From Phenylobacterium sp. (GTDB lineage Bacteria > Pseudomonadota > Alphaproteobacteria > Caulobacterales > Caulobacteraceae), in contig NZ_JAEUMO010000075.1 in assembly GCF_016793285.1 (NCBI RefSeq), positions 1-38,149 of the forward strand: 38,149 bases of DNA. The letters are read 5' to 3'. The notes beneath the pieces are model-generated. The model was given only the letters and a program-made list of their open reading frames with translations, was not told the origin of the DNA and searched no databases. The translations under genes and the position numbers were made by a program. Below, piece after piece: positions 16,030 to 24,060 of this stretch (the stretch's first letter is position 1; every line of letters begins with the position of its first letter).

Positions 16030-16173
16030 TGGGTATCCCTCGAATCGAAGTGCTTGCGCGTCCTTACGGCGACGCTTGCCGGGAAGATGCGCCGCCCAAC
16101 CTGAACGGCGCTTAAGAAAGTCGTTCATGTTCGTTCATTCGAGCTTAACCGCGACGCGGGTCATGGAGCGGGC

Positions 16174-17478
16174 ATGAGGTCGCCGAAGCACCGTTTCAAG
16201 GGCCGTCCCGATCCGAGGCCCGCGCCGGGTCCGCCGGTCGAGTTCACGGTGGACGCCGTGGGCGGAGAGGGCGACGGCGTGGCCGCCTCGGACCGGGGCG
16301 GGCCCGTGTTCATCCCGTTCACGCTTCCGGGCGAGCGCGTCGTGGCGCAGGGTTCCGGCGACCGGCGCGAGCTGGTCGAGGTGCTGGAGGCCAGCGCCGA
16401 GCGCGTGCCCCCGCCGTGCCCCCATTTCTTCGCCTGCGGCGGCTGCGCCCTGCAGCACTGGGCGGCCGAGCCCTACCTGGTCTGGAAGGTCGAGCGCCTG
16501 CGCGGCACCCTGGCCCGCCAGCACATCGAGACCGAGATCCTGCCCGCCTTCGCCGCCGGCCCAGGCACGCGCCGCCGCGTCGGCCTGCACGCCCGCAAGG
16601 GGACCGCCGGAGCCGCTCGGTTGGGCTACAAGGCGCGCAAGTCCTGGGATCTGGTCGACATCGCCGTCTGTCCGATCGCGGACCCGCGCATCGAGGCGGC
16701 GATCCCGGCCCTCAAGCGCCTCGCTGCGCCGCTGTTCGAGCACCCCAGGTCCGCGCCCACGCTGCACGTGACCCTCACCGACACCGGCCTCGACATCGAC
16801 ATCACCGGCGTCGAGGCCAGGAGCGGCGGCCTCTCCGCCGACGCCCGCTCGCAGATCGCCGAACATGCGGCCGCCGCCGACCTGGCGCGCGTCACCCTGG
16901 CCGGCGACATGGCCTACCTGGCCCGCCAGCCGACCGTGCGGCTGGGCCCTGCCCGCGTGGCGCTCCCGCCCGGTGCCTTCCTGCAGGCCACCGCCGGCGC
17001 CGAGGCCGCGATGACGGCCTTCGTCGGCGAGAGCGCGGCCGGCGCCTCGCGCATCGCAGACCTCTACTGCGGCGTCGGCACCTTCACCTTCCGGCTGGCC
17101 GAGATCGCGCCTGTGTACGCCGCCGACTTCGGCGCCGGTGTCGTCTCGGCGCTCACCGGCGCGCTGGCCACCGCGCCGGGCCTCAAGGGCGTCACCGCCG
17201 AGGCCCGCGACCTCGTCCGCCGCCCGATGCTGGCGGATGAGCTGAAGAAGGTGGACGTCGCCGTCTTCGACCCGCCCCGCGCCGGCGCCGCCGAACAGGC
17301 CTTCGAACTCGCCAAGTCGACCGTGCCCCGCGTCATCGGCGTCTCCTGCAACCCCGCCACCTTCGCCCGCGACGCCCGCACCCTGATCGACGCCGGGTTC
17401 GCCCTGGAGCGCGTCCTGCCCGTCGACCAGTTCCTCTGGTCGCCGCATGTGGAGCTGGTGGGGGTGTTCAGCCGGTAG
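16174..17478 (+). CDS. TrmA/RlmD-family RNA (uracil-5-)methyltransferase
   Basis: The 434-residue protein is a class I SAM-dependent RNA methylase. An N-terminal TRAM-like domain (VEFTVDAVGGEGDGVA, then FIPFTLPGERV) leads into a 4Fe-4S cluster site with C82, C88, C91 and C166 (CPHFFACGGCALQHW, VCPIAD). This is the C-x5-C-x2-C-xn-C arrangement of RlmC/RlmD. The SAM site is ADLYCGVGTFTFRLAE. The DPPRAG motif and catalytic Cys392 (GVSCNPATFARD) are present. It probably makes 5-methyluridine in 23S rRNA; which uridine is not determined here. The ATG at 16174 is divergent from the glycine-zipper gene. Confidence 0.92.
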   Translation: MRSPKHRFKGRPDPRPAPGPPVEFTVDAVGGEGDGVAASDRGGPVFIPFTLPGERVVAQGSGDRRELVEVLEASAERVPPPCPHFFACGGCALQHWAAEPYLVWKVERLRGTLARQHIETEILPAFAAGPGTRRRVGLHARKGTAGAARLGYKARKSWDLVDIAVCPIADPRIEAAIPALKRLAAPLFEHPRSAPTLHVTLTDTGLDIDITGVEARSGGLSADARSQIAEHAAAADLARVTLAGDMAYLARQPTVRLGPARVALPPGAFLQATAGAEAAMTAFVGESAAGASRIADLYCGVGTFTFRLAEIAPVYAADFGAGVVSALTGALATAPGLKGVTAEARDLVRRPMLADELKKVDVAVFDPPRAGAAEQAFELAKSTVPRVIGVSCNPATFARDARTLIDAGFALERVLPVDQFLWSPHVELVGVFSR

Positions 17479-17509
17479 TCGGCAGAGTCCTGCTGGAGAG
17501 TCGGCGCCT

Positions 17510-17541
17510 AAGTTCCTCACCCGCGAGCGGGGGAGGAACTT
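17510..17541. terminator. Bidirectional terminator hairpin
   Basis: AAGTTCCTCACCCGC pairs with GCGGGGGAGGAACTT apart from one bulged or mismatched position near the middle. The turn is tight, and T residues follow on either side. It lies between the convergent RNA methylase and radical SAM genes, so it could stop transcription from both. Confidence 0.6.
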
Positions 17542-17550
17542 TGTCGGCGC

Positions 17551-18645
17551 TCATTCTCGGAACAGGTCGATCTGGCCGCCGGGCTTCGGGGGGACGCGGA
17601 ACCGCGCCGTCGAGAGCGAGCCCCAGCTCTGGTCGAGGCCGTAGCGCTTTTTGGCGGCGGCGAAGCGGGTGGCCATCAGGTCGGCGATCGGGCCCTGACC
17701 CCTCATGCGGCTGCCCCAGGTGTCGTCGTAGTCCTTGCCGCCGCGCATCTGGCGCACCAGCGACATGACCCGGCGTGCGCGATCTGGGTGATCGCTCTCC
17801 AGCCACTCGCGGAACAGGTCCTTGATCTCGCGCGGCAGGCGCAGCGCCACATAGCCCGCGCCCGAGGCGCCGGCGCCGGCCGCCCGCTCCAGCACCGCCT
17901 CCATCTCGTGGTCGTTCAGGCCCGGGATGCAGGGCGCGAACATCACGGTCACCGGGACGCCGGCCCGCGTGAGCTGCCGGATCGCGTCGATCCGCTTCTC
18001 GGGCGTCGCGGCGCGCGGCTCCATCGAGCGCGCCAGCTTGCGGTCCAGCGTCGTCACCGACATCGCCACCCGCGTCAGTTGCAGCCGCGCCGCCTCGGCC
18101 AGCAGATCCAGGTCGCGCACGATCAGCGCCGACTTGGTGATCACCGAGAAGGGATGGCGGAACGCCGTCAGGACCTCGATCACCCCGCGGGTGATCCTGA
18201 GTTTCCGCTCCTGCGGCTGGTAGGGGTCGGTGTTGCCGCCGATGTGGATGAACTCGGGCCTGTAGCTGGCCTTGGACAGCTCCTTCTCCAGAAGCCGCGC
18301 CGCCTCGGGTTTGAAGAACAGCTTGGATTCGAAATCGAGGCCGGGCGACAGCCCCATGTAGGCGTGCGCCGGCCGCGCATAGCAGTAGATGCAGCCGTGC
18401 TCGCAGCCGCGGTAGGGGTTGATCGAGGACGAGAAGCCCACGTCGGGGCTGTCGTTCCTGCTGATGATCACCTTGGCCTTCTCGGCCTGGACCGTCGTCT
18501 CCAGCTTCTCGGGTTCCGGATCGTCCAGCGTCCAGCCGTCGTCGAACGCCTCGCGCTGCTGGCCTTCGAAACGGCCGGTCGCGTTCGACCGCGCGCCGCG
18601 TCCGCGCATGGCGTTGGGGATCTGGGAGGTGAAGCCGCTGGACAC
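17551..18645 (-). CDS. PA0069-family radical SAM protein
   Basis: The protein has 364 residues. The radical SAM cluster motif is C81-x3-C85-x2-C88 (YRGCEHGCIYCYARP). It resembles the spore photoproduct lyase-like SPL family (Rv2578c/PA0069), with GLDFESKLFFKP, IHIGGNTDPYQPQERKL, TRVAMSVTTLDRKLARSMEP and DYDDTWGSRMRG. Members have no settled function. The GTG at 18645 overlaps an AGGAGG site, which is too close for normal use. The ATG at 18609 (MRGRGARSN) is an alternative start, 12 residues shorter. It is divergent from the AAA ATPase gene. Confidence 0.9.
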   Translation of the reverse strand: MSSGFTSQIPNAMRGRGARSNATGRFEGQQREAFDDGWTLDDPEPEKLETTVQAEKAKVIISRNDSPDVGFSSSINPYRGCEHGCIYCYARPAHAYMGLSPGLDFESKLFFKPEAARLLEKELSKASYRPEFIHIGGNTDPYQPQERKLRITRGVIEVLTAFRHPFSVITKSALIVRDLDLLAEAARLQLTRVAMSVTTLDRKLARSMEPRAATPEKRIDAIRQLTRAGVPVTVMFAPCIPGLNDHEMEAVLERAAGAGASGAGYVALRLPREIKDLFREWLESDHPDRARRVMSLVRQMRGGKDYDDTWGSRMRGQGPIADLMATRFAAAKKRYGLDQSWGSLSTARFRVPPKPGGQIDLFRE

Positions 18646-18745
18646 CTCCTGACGCTAGCTTTTGGCATCGAACGAAACAAGAACAAATGGGCTTGTGACA
18701 CGCATCGCGGCGCGCTACGCAGGCTGTGGAAGAGGCGACCGACGT

Positions 18746-19483
18746 ATGCGAGCCATCGACGCCAAGCACTACTGGATCGCCGCGCGGTTCGAGCGGCGCG
18801 AGGGCTGGGACGCCGGCGCCTATCCCTTCAGCCTGCCCGTGGTGCGCAACCTCGACGAGCTGAAGTTCCATCCCAAGGTCACGTTCCTTGTCGGCGAGAA
18901 CGGCTCGGGCAAGTCGACGCTGATCGAGGCGCTGGCGATGGCCTGGGGCTTCAACGCCGAAGGCGGGACGCGGAACTTCAACTTCGAGACGCGCGCCTCA
19001 CACTCGCCGCTCCACCGGTTCGTCCGGCCCGTGCGGTCCACGCTGCGGCCGATCGACGGCTACTTCCTGCGCGCGGAGTCGCACTTCAATGTCAGCACCC
19101 AGATCGACGAACTGGGCGTGACCGACGCCTACGGCGGGGTATCGTTGCACGAGCAGTCGCATGGCGAGTCGTTCTTCGCGCTCATCGACAACCGGTTCCG
19201 CGGCGACGGCCTCTACATCTTGGACGAGCCCGAGGCGGCGCTGTCGCCCAACCGCCAGCTCAGCTTCTTGGTCCGCATGCACGAACTGATCATGGCCAGG
19301 TCGCAGTTCATCATCGCGACGCACTCGCCGATCATCCTGGGCTACCCGGATGCGTGGATTTATCAGACGACCTCGACCGGCCTGGAGCGCGTGGCCTACG
19401 AGGACACGGACCACGTTCAGGTCACGCGCGGCTTCCTGAACCATCGGCAGACCATGCTGAACACCTTGCTGGCGGACGACTGA
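18746..19483 (+). CDS. AAA/ABC-type ATPase (COG3910-like)
   Basis: This 245-residue soluble ATPase has Walker A GENGSGKST (50-58), a signature-like HEQSHGES, Walker B LYILDEPEAALS (D160/E161) and the switch histidine H193 (IATHSPI). This is the single-domain predicted ATPase family related to the heads of SMC/RecF/OLD proteins. There is no coiled coil and no attached nuclease (Toprim) domain. Isolated members occur across bacteria without a settled role. The ATG at 18746 gives the conserved start and follows AGAGG. In-frame codons back to 18662 lack support. Confidence 0.85.
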   Translation: MRAIDAKHYWIAARFERREGWDAGAYPFSLPVVRNLDELKFHPKVTFLVGENGSGKSTLIEALAMAWGFNAEGGTRNFNFETRASHSPLHRFVRPVRSTLRPIDGYFLRAESHFNVSTQIDELGVTDAYGGVSLHEQSHGESFFALIDNRFRGDGLYILDEPEAALSPNRQLSFLVRMHELIMARSQFIIATHSPIILGYPDAWIYQTTSTGLERVAYEDTDHVQVTRGFLNHRQTMLNTLLADD

Positions 19484-19520
19484 GCTTGCGGGACGGCGCG
19501 CTGTGGGTGAAGCACGGCCT

Positions 19521-19973
19521 ATGCTCAGCGTGATCATCGACGCCCGGCGCGACGCCGACCGGCTGCCGGCGCTGCTGGCCCAGCTCACCGCCGGGGCGGT
19601 GGATGGCCTGGTGCGTCAGGTGGCGATCGTGGCGGCACCCGGCCAGCCGGGGATCGACGCGCTCTGCGAGGACATGGGCGCCGACGCCCATCCGACCCTC
19701 CCGGCGGCGGCGCGCGCGGCGCGGGCCGATCGGGTGCTGGCGCTGCCGGTGGCCTTCCGGCTGCGCGACGGCTGGATCGCGGCGCTGGAGATGCACCTCG
19801 CCGGCGGCGGCACGCAGGCGGTGGTGGCGGGCCTGAAGGAGGGCGGCCTGTTCAGCCGCGCGCCGAGCGGCGTCCTAGTCGAGCGACGCCTTCTCGAGGA
19901 GTGCGGCGATGGCGTCGACGTCGGCGGGGTTCGCCGCCTGCTGGGTCTGCGGGGCGGGCGGCGGATAGGTTAG
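19521..19973 (+). CDS. Glycosyltransferase family 2-like protein, short
   Basis: The 150-residue protein begins like the GT-A fold (MLSVIIDARRDADRLPALLAQL, then VRQVAIVAAPG). The loop RADRVLALPVAFRLRDGWI resembles the region after the nucleotide-sugar site, but no clear DxD metal motif is visible. It is about half the usual length of GT2 enzymes, so it may be a truncated or non-catalytic member. The last 33 codons overlap the end of the convergent transglycosylase gene (19875-19973). The start could also be GTG 19503. I chose ATG 19521 because it begins the conserved MLSVIIDAR. Confidence 0.65.
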   Translation: MLSVIIDARRDADRLPALLAQLTAGAVDGLVRQVAIVAAPGQPGIDALCEDMGADAHPTLPAAARAARADRVLALPVAFRLRDGWIAALEMHLAGGGTQAVVAGLKEGGLFSRAPSGVLVERRLLEECGDGVDVGGVRRLLGLRGGRRIG

Positions 19974-21491
19974 GTCGAGCCGGGCGTCCACGCGGCGCGC
20001 GCCGCCGGCCAGGGCGTCGAGGGTCTTGGTCTCCTCGCCGAACATCCGCTTGTAGGTCCAGTAGGCCGCCATGACCTTCTCGACGTAGTTGCGGGTCTCC
20101 AGCGCCGGCAGGCACTCGATCATCAGGAAGGGGTCTTCGTCGCCCACCTTCTGCATGGTGTTCAGCACCGCGCCGGGGCCGGCGTTGTAGGCGGCGACCA
20201 TCTTCAGAAGGTCGGGGCCGACGCCGCGGTCCATCAGATAGGCGAGGTAGTCCTGGCCGACCTTCAGGTTGGTGCCGGGGTCGAGCAGCATGCGCGGGCG
20301 GCGCTGGAAGCTCCGGTCGCCGGTGGCGAGCGCCGCCGAGCCCGGGATCACCTGCATCAGGCCGTAGGCGCCGGCGTGGCTGACCGCGCCCGGGTTGAAG
20401 GCGCTTTCCTGGCGCACGATCGCGTAGACCAGCGCGCGGTCCTGGGTGAAGCCGTTCTTCGGCTCCAGCGGCGGGGCCTGGTAGTCGTAGAGGTTCAGGT
20501 ACTGGGGCTTCTGGCTGCCCGAGCCCGGGGGCGCCAGGCTGGCCAGCAGCGAGGACCAGACGTTGCGCTCGTCGCTGGAACGGGCCAGGGCCAGGCCGGC
20601 GCGAAGCTCCTGGCGGGCCTCCTCGGCGCGGCCCAGTTGGGCCAGCGCGGCGGCGCGGTGGGCGCGCGGGTTGGCGCCCAGGAACGCGCGCATGTCGGTG
20701 ACGGGCTGGGCCTGCGGCGCGCGATAGCTGGCCAGCACGATCTGGCCGGTCGGTGCGGCCTCGGCCTGCACCATGCGGATCTGCCGCTCGGCGATCATGC
20801 CGTAGAAGGTCTGCGGCGACTGCGCGGCCAGGCGCAGGAACGCGGTCGCCGTCTTCGAATCGTCGAGCGCCTGCGAGGAGCGCGCGGCCCAGTAGGCGGC
20901 GGCGGCGCGCTGCCAGGGGTCTTCCGCCTCGTCGCGGGCGACCATGGCGAAGTAGTCGCGGGCCTGATCGAAGTCGCTGAGGCGCCAGGCGGCGAGGCCG
21001 GCGACCCAGCGTTCGCCCACGTTCACGGCCAGGCGGAAGGCGGTCTGCGCATCGCCCGAATAGAAGGCCTCGCGCGCCGGCTTTGTGATGGCGCTGCGGG
21101 CGGTGTCCACCAGCGCCACTTCCGGGGTGGCCAGGCTGGCCACGTCGCCGGGCTGGCGCTTGGCGGCCAGCGAGAACACGCGCTCGGCCAGCGGCAGGTC
21201 GCGGAATCGCGCCAGCCAGCCCGACAGCTCCTCGAACGAGGCCTTGTGGGCGGTGGGGTGCATCAGCGCGCGGAACGAGATGTAGCCCGCGAGCGACTTG
21301 TCCTTGATCTCGGACGCGGTGAGTTCGGCGCCCACGAAATCGCCCTGGTCCACGGCTTCGAAGGCGGCGGCATAGGCGCGGGCGTCGTCGTCGGAGAGGG
21401 CCTTCGTCGAATCGGCGACCGCTACGCTGGCCATCGAGACTCCGGCGACGAGGGACAATACCCCGACGCGCAGGCGCTGTTTTAGCGTCAT
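19875..21491 (-). CDS. Soluble lytic murein transglycosylase
   Basis: This 538-residue periplasmic enzyme cleaves peptidoglycan glycan strands to give 1,6-anhydro-muropeptides. A signal peptide starts at MTLKQRLRVGVLSL. A long alpha-helical superhelix (U/L domain type, with AAAYWAARSSQALDDSKTA) leads to the SLT catalytic domain. Glu362 sits in RQESAFNPGAVSHAGAYGLMQVIPG, and later AYNAGPGAV is seen. Length and layout match Slt70-like enzymes. The ATG at 21491 is preceded by AAGGAC. A 14-base perfect palindrome lies 62 bases upstream of the start. Confidence 0.92.
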   Translation of the reverse strand: MTLKQRLRVGVLSLVAGVSMASVAVADSTKALSDDDARAYAAAFEAVDQGDFVGAELTASEIKDKSLAGYISFRALMHPTAHKASFEELSGWLARFRDLPLAERVFSLAAKRQPGDVASLATPEVALVDTARSAITKPAREAFYSGDAQTAFRLAVNVGERWVAGLAAWRLSDFDQARDYFAMVARDEAEDPWQRAAAAYWAARSSQALDDSKTATAFLRLAAQSPQTFYGMIAERQIRMVQAEAAPTGQIVLASYRAPQAQPVTDMRAFLGANPRAHRAAALAQLGRAEEARQELRAGLALARSSDERNVWSSLLASLAPPGSGSQKPQYLNLYDYQAPPLEPKNGFTQDRALVYAIVRQESAFNPGAVSHAGAYGLMQVIPGSAALATGDRSFQRRPRMLLDPGTNLKVGQDYLAYLMDRGVGPDLLKMVAAYNAGPGAVLNTMQKVGDEDPFLMIECLPALETRNYVEKVMAAYWTYKRMFGEETKTLDALAGGARRVDARLDLTYPPPAPQTQQAANPADVDAIAALLEKASLD

Positions 21492-21552
21492 GCCGTCCTT
21501 TTCGCGCACCACGACTAACGCGAGGTTGAGCGCGAAACCCTTTTTCTCATTG

Positions 21553-21566
21553 TCCCACCGGTGGGA
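21553..21566. promoter_or_regulatory. Perfect 14-bp palindrome upstream of the transglycosylase
   Basis: TCCCACCGGTGGGA is a perfect inverted repeat without a spacer, 62 bases before the start of the transglycosylase gene and beyond the end of the uracil-DNA glycosylase gene. It could be a repressor operator or part of a transcript-end hairpin. Nothing else identifies its partner. Confidence 0.35.
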
Positions 21567-21626
21567 GGCTAAGGCGGCGCACCGGCCGGATCAAGCGGCG
21601 GATTGAAGCTCGACCTTGACCACCCA

Positions 21627-22475
21627 TCATCCGCGTGGCGGACGATCCAGCCGCTCGGCCAGGGTGAGCAGGTCCTGCCAAGCCTGCTTCTTGGCGCCCG
21701 GCTGGCGCAGCAGGAAGGCCGGGTGGAGCGTCGGCATGGCCGGCAGCTCCCGGCTTCCGTCGGCGGAGGTCCATTCGAAGAACCGCCCGCGCATCTTCAT
21801 GATGCCTTCCTCGCGCTTGAGGATAGACTTCGCGGAGGGCGCGCCGACCAGCAGCAGCATCTTCGGCTCCACCAGGGCGATCATCCGTTCGAGGAACGGC
21901 GCGCAGATCGCCTGCTCGAACTGGGACGGGTCGCGGTTGCCGGGCGGCCGCCAGAAGACGGTGTTGGTGATCAGGACCCGGCCTTCGAGGCCCGCGGCGG
22001 CGAACATCCGGTCCAGCAGCTTGCCCGAACGCCCGACGAAGGGCTCGCCCCGCGCATCCTCCTCCGCGCCCGGCCCCTCGCCGATCACCAGCAGGGGCGC
22101 GGCGGGCTCGCCGCGGTAGACGACGGCCCGGGTCGCCGCACCGGCGGTGCGCAGGGGGCAGCCGTCGAAGGCGGCGATGGCGGCGGCCAGGTCCTCCAGG
22201 CTCGCGGCGCCGGCGGCGGCGGCCTGTGCGGCCGCGACCGCGCCGGAGACGTCCGACGGGGCCGGGACGCCGATGCGGGGCGGGGCGGCGGGCGAGCTGA
22301 CGGACGCCACCGGCGCCGGGCGCGGAGGCGGCACGAACCGGCCCGCCTCGATCCGGTCGACCGGATCGTCCAGCAGCATGGCGTCGACGCCGGCGTCGGC
22401 CCAGAAGGCGAGCAGGCTCTCGGCGAGCTGACGGTCGCCAAAGTGGCGCTCGGGCGGGTCGGCGGCGGCCGGCAT
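21627..22475 (-). CDS. Uracil-DNA glycosylase, family 4-like
   Basis: The 282-residue base-excision repair enzyme removes uracil from DNA. Motif A is GEGPGAEEDARGEPFVGRSG, WRPPGNRDP follows the core strand, and motif B is HPAFLLRQ. The N-terminal ~90 residues are a poorly conserved Ala/Pro-rich extension. Classical family-4 enzymes bind a 4Fe-4S cluster through four cysteines. Here only FDGCPL and AICAPFLERM retain a Cys, while the other two sites read F and W. It therefore belongs to a variant whose cluster is doubtful. The ATG at 22475 is preferred; the GTG at 22490 is possible. Confidence 0.85.
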   Translation of the reverse strand: MPAAADPPERHFGDRQLAESLLAFWADAGVDAMLLDDPVDRIEAGRFVPPPRPAPVASVSSPAAPPRIGVPAPSDVSGAVAAAQAAAAGAASLEDLAAAIAAFDGCPLRTAGAATRAVVYRGEPAAPLLVIGEGPGAEEDARGEPFVGRSGKLLDRMFAAAGLEGRVLITNTVFWRPPGNRDPSQFEQAICAPFLERMIALVEPKMLLLVGAPSAKSILKREEGIMKMRGRFFEWTSADGSRELPAMPTLHPAFLLRQPGAKKQAWQDLLTLAERLDRPPRG

Positions 22476-22512
22476 AAGGTCTCTGTTCACTCGCACGGTG
22501 GCTTGGTCCACT

Positions 22513-22544
22513 CTTCGCGCGAAGCGCCCGGCTTGTCAGCCGGG
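22513..22544. promoter_or_regulatory. Two adjacent palindromes in the udg/M48 divergent gap
   Basis: CTTCGCGCGAAG (22513-22524) is a perfect 12-base palindrome. Two bases later CCCGGCT-tgtc-AGCCGGG (22527-22544) forms a perfect 7-bp hairpin. Both lie in the 93-base divergent gap, so they could be operators for either gene or leader structure of the protease mRNA. Confidence 0.4.
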
Positions 22545-22568
22545 AATGCCCCGGGGGAGGCGACGAGG

Positions 22569-23963
22569 ATGGGACGGCGGGCCGCGACACTGATCCTGGC
22601 GCTGGCCCTCGCAGGGCCTGCGGCGGCGCAGCCGGCGAAGGAGCACGCCGATTTCGTCGCCGAGCTGGGCGGCGTCTACTCGGGCCCGCAGGCCCGCTAC
22701 GTGTCCCAGGTCGGACAGCGGATGGCGCAGGCGGCGGGCATCCGCCAGAACTGCTCGTTCACGGTGCTGGACACCGAGGTGGTCAACGCCTTCACGGCGC
22801 CGCCCGGATGCTACGTCTACGTCACGCGCGGCCTGCTCTCGATCATGAACTCCGAGGCGGAGCTCGCCGCCGTCCTGGGTCACGAACTCGGCCACGTCGC
22901 CGCCAGCCACGCGCAACGGCAGCAGAACGCCGAGGCGCTCTCGGGCCTCGCAGCCTCGTTGATCGGCGCCGCCACGAAGTCGGACCTGGCGGGCGCGGTC
23001 GCGGGCCGGGTCGCGAAGCTGGGGACGCTGAGCTACTCGCGCAGCCAGGAGTACGAGGCCGACACGCTCGCCATCCGCTATCTGCCGCGGGCGGGCTATG
23101 CGCCGGACGGGCTCACCCGCGTGCTCGGCGACCTCCAGCGAGAGGACGCCTACACCACCCGCGTCAGGGGCAAGACCGGCGGAACGCCCGTGTGGGCCCG
23201 CACCCACCCCCTCACCACCGACCGCATCGCCCGCGCCCAGGCCGCGGCGACGGCCAGCACGGCCGGCGGACCGCTGCTGATCGAGGAGACCGCCTACCTC
23301 CTGGCCGTCGATGGGATGCCCTACGACGACGACCCCGTGCAGGGGCTGGTGCGGGGCGGGGCCTACATCCATCCGGCGCTGAGGATCCGCTTCGACGCCC
23401 CGCGCGGCTTCGCCATGGCGAACGAGCCCGAGGCGGTGCGGGTCACGGGCCCCGACGGGATGCTGGCCGAGTTCTCCGGCGGGACCGCGACGGCGCGCCA
23501 ACTGCCGGGCTACGCCGAGAAGGCGCTGCGCGCGATCATCCGCCAGGGCCGCAGCGAGATGGGCGGGGCCCGGCGCGTCGCCATCAACGGCATGGAGGCG
23601 GTGGTCCTGGAGGCGCGCGCCTTCTCGGGCGGCCGCCCGGTCGACCTGATCTGCGTGGCCTACAACCTGGGCGGCGACGAGACCTACCACTTCGTCGCCA
23701 TGGCGCCGGCGGGCCGCATGACGGCGTTCCAGCCGATGTTCGATTCCTTCCGCCGGCTGCCCGAGCGGGAGGCCGCCTCGGTGGCGGGCCGCCGCATCGC
23801 CGTGGCCACCGCGCGAAACGGCGATACGGCCGAGTCGCTGTCGGCGCGGATGACGGGCGACGGCGACCGGCTCGCGCTGTTCCGGATGCTGAACGGGCTC
23901 GAGCCCGGAGAGGCCGTCCGGCCGGGGCGGCAGGTCAAGCTGGTGGTCGACGGGCGGCCCTGA
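22569..23963 (+). CDS. M48-family metalloprotease with LysM-like C-terminus, exported
   Basis: The protein has 464 residues. A signal peptide (MGRRAATLILALALAGPAAAQ) precedes the M48 domain. The zinc ligands are H105 and H109 in GHELGHVAASH, plus E163 in SRSQEYEADTLAIRYL, matching the BepA/LoiP group of periplasmic proteases that maintain outer membrane proteins. The C-terminus (ARNGDTAESLSARMTGDGDR, then LALFRMLNGLEPGEAVRPG) looks like a LysM module for peptidoglycan binding. The start at 22569 follows GGGGGAGGCGACGAGG. The divergent gene is the uracil-DNA glycosylase. Confidence 0.92.
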   Translation: MGRRAATLILALALAGPAAAQPAKEHADFVAELGGVYSGPQARYVSQVGQRMAQAAGIRQNCSFTVLDTEVVNAFTAPPGCYVYVTRGLLSIMNSEAELAAVLGHELGHVAASHAQRQQNAEALSGLAASLIGAATKSDLAGAVAGRVAKLGTLSYSRSQEYEADTLAIRYLPRAGYAPDGLTRVLGDLQREDAYTTRVRGKTGGTPVWARTHPLTTDRIARAQAAATASTAGGPLLIEETAYLLAVDGMPYDDDPVQGLVRGGAYIHPALRIRFDAPRGFAMANEPEAVRVTGPDGMLAEFSGGTATARQLPGYAEKALRAIIRQGRSEMGGARRVAINGMEAVVLEARAFSGGRPVDLICVAYNLGGDETYHFVAMAPAGRMTAFQPMFDSFRRLPEREAASVAGRRIAVATARNGDTAESLSARMTGDGDRLALFRMLNGLEPGEAVRPGRQVKLVVDGRP

Positions 23964-23978
23964 CCGGCGCCTTCGCGC

Positions 23979-24008
23979 TTGACCGCCGCAGTGTGACATT
24001 CCGATAAG
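23979..24008 (+). promoter_or_regulatory. Putative promoter of the ETF-QO gene
   Basis: TTGACC (23979-23984) and GATAAG (24003-24008) are 18 bases apart, giving a standard sigma-70 spacing. The expected start is around 24015, about 45 bases before the ATG at 24061. Confidence 0.4.
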
Positions 24009-24060
24009 ACCTGAAAGGCGTCGGCGGGGCTGCCCGGCGCAGAGCGGCGAGGGGACGACG

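Noticed and set aside
16121-16140. GTTCATGTTCGTTCAT considered as an SOS (LexA) box
   Set aside because: The alphaproteobacterial box needs GTTC-N7-GTTC. The spacings here are N2 and N6.
21603-22568. Long open frame upstream of and in frame with the M48 protease, which would add 322 residues
   Set aside because: It runs antisense to the uracil-DNA glycosylase gene, has no protein family resemblance, and the protease has a clear signal peptide and ribosome-binding site at 22569. It is a high-GC shadow.
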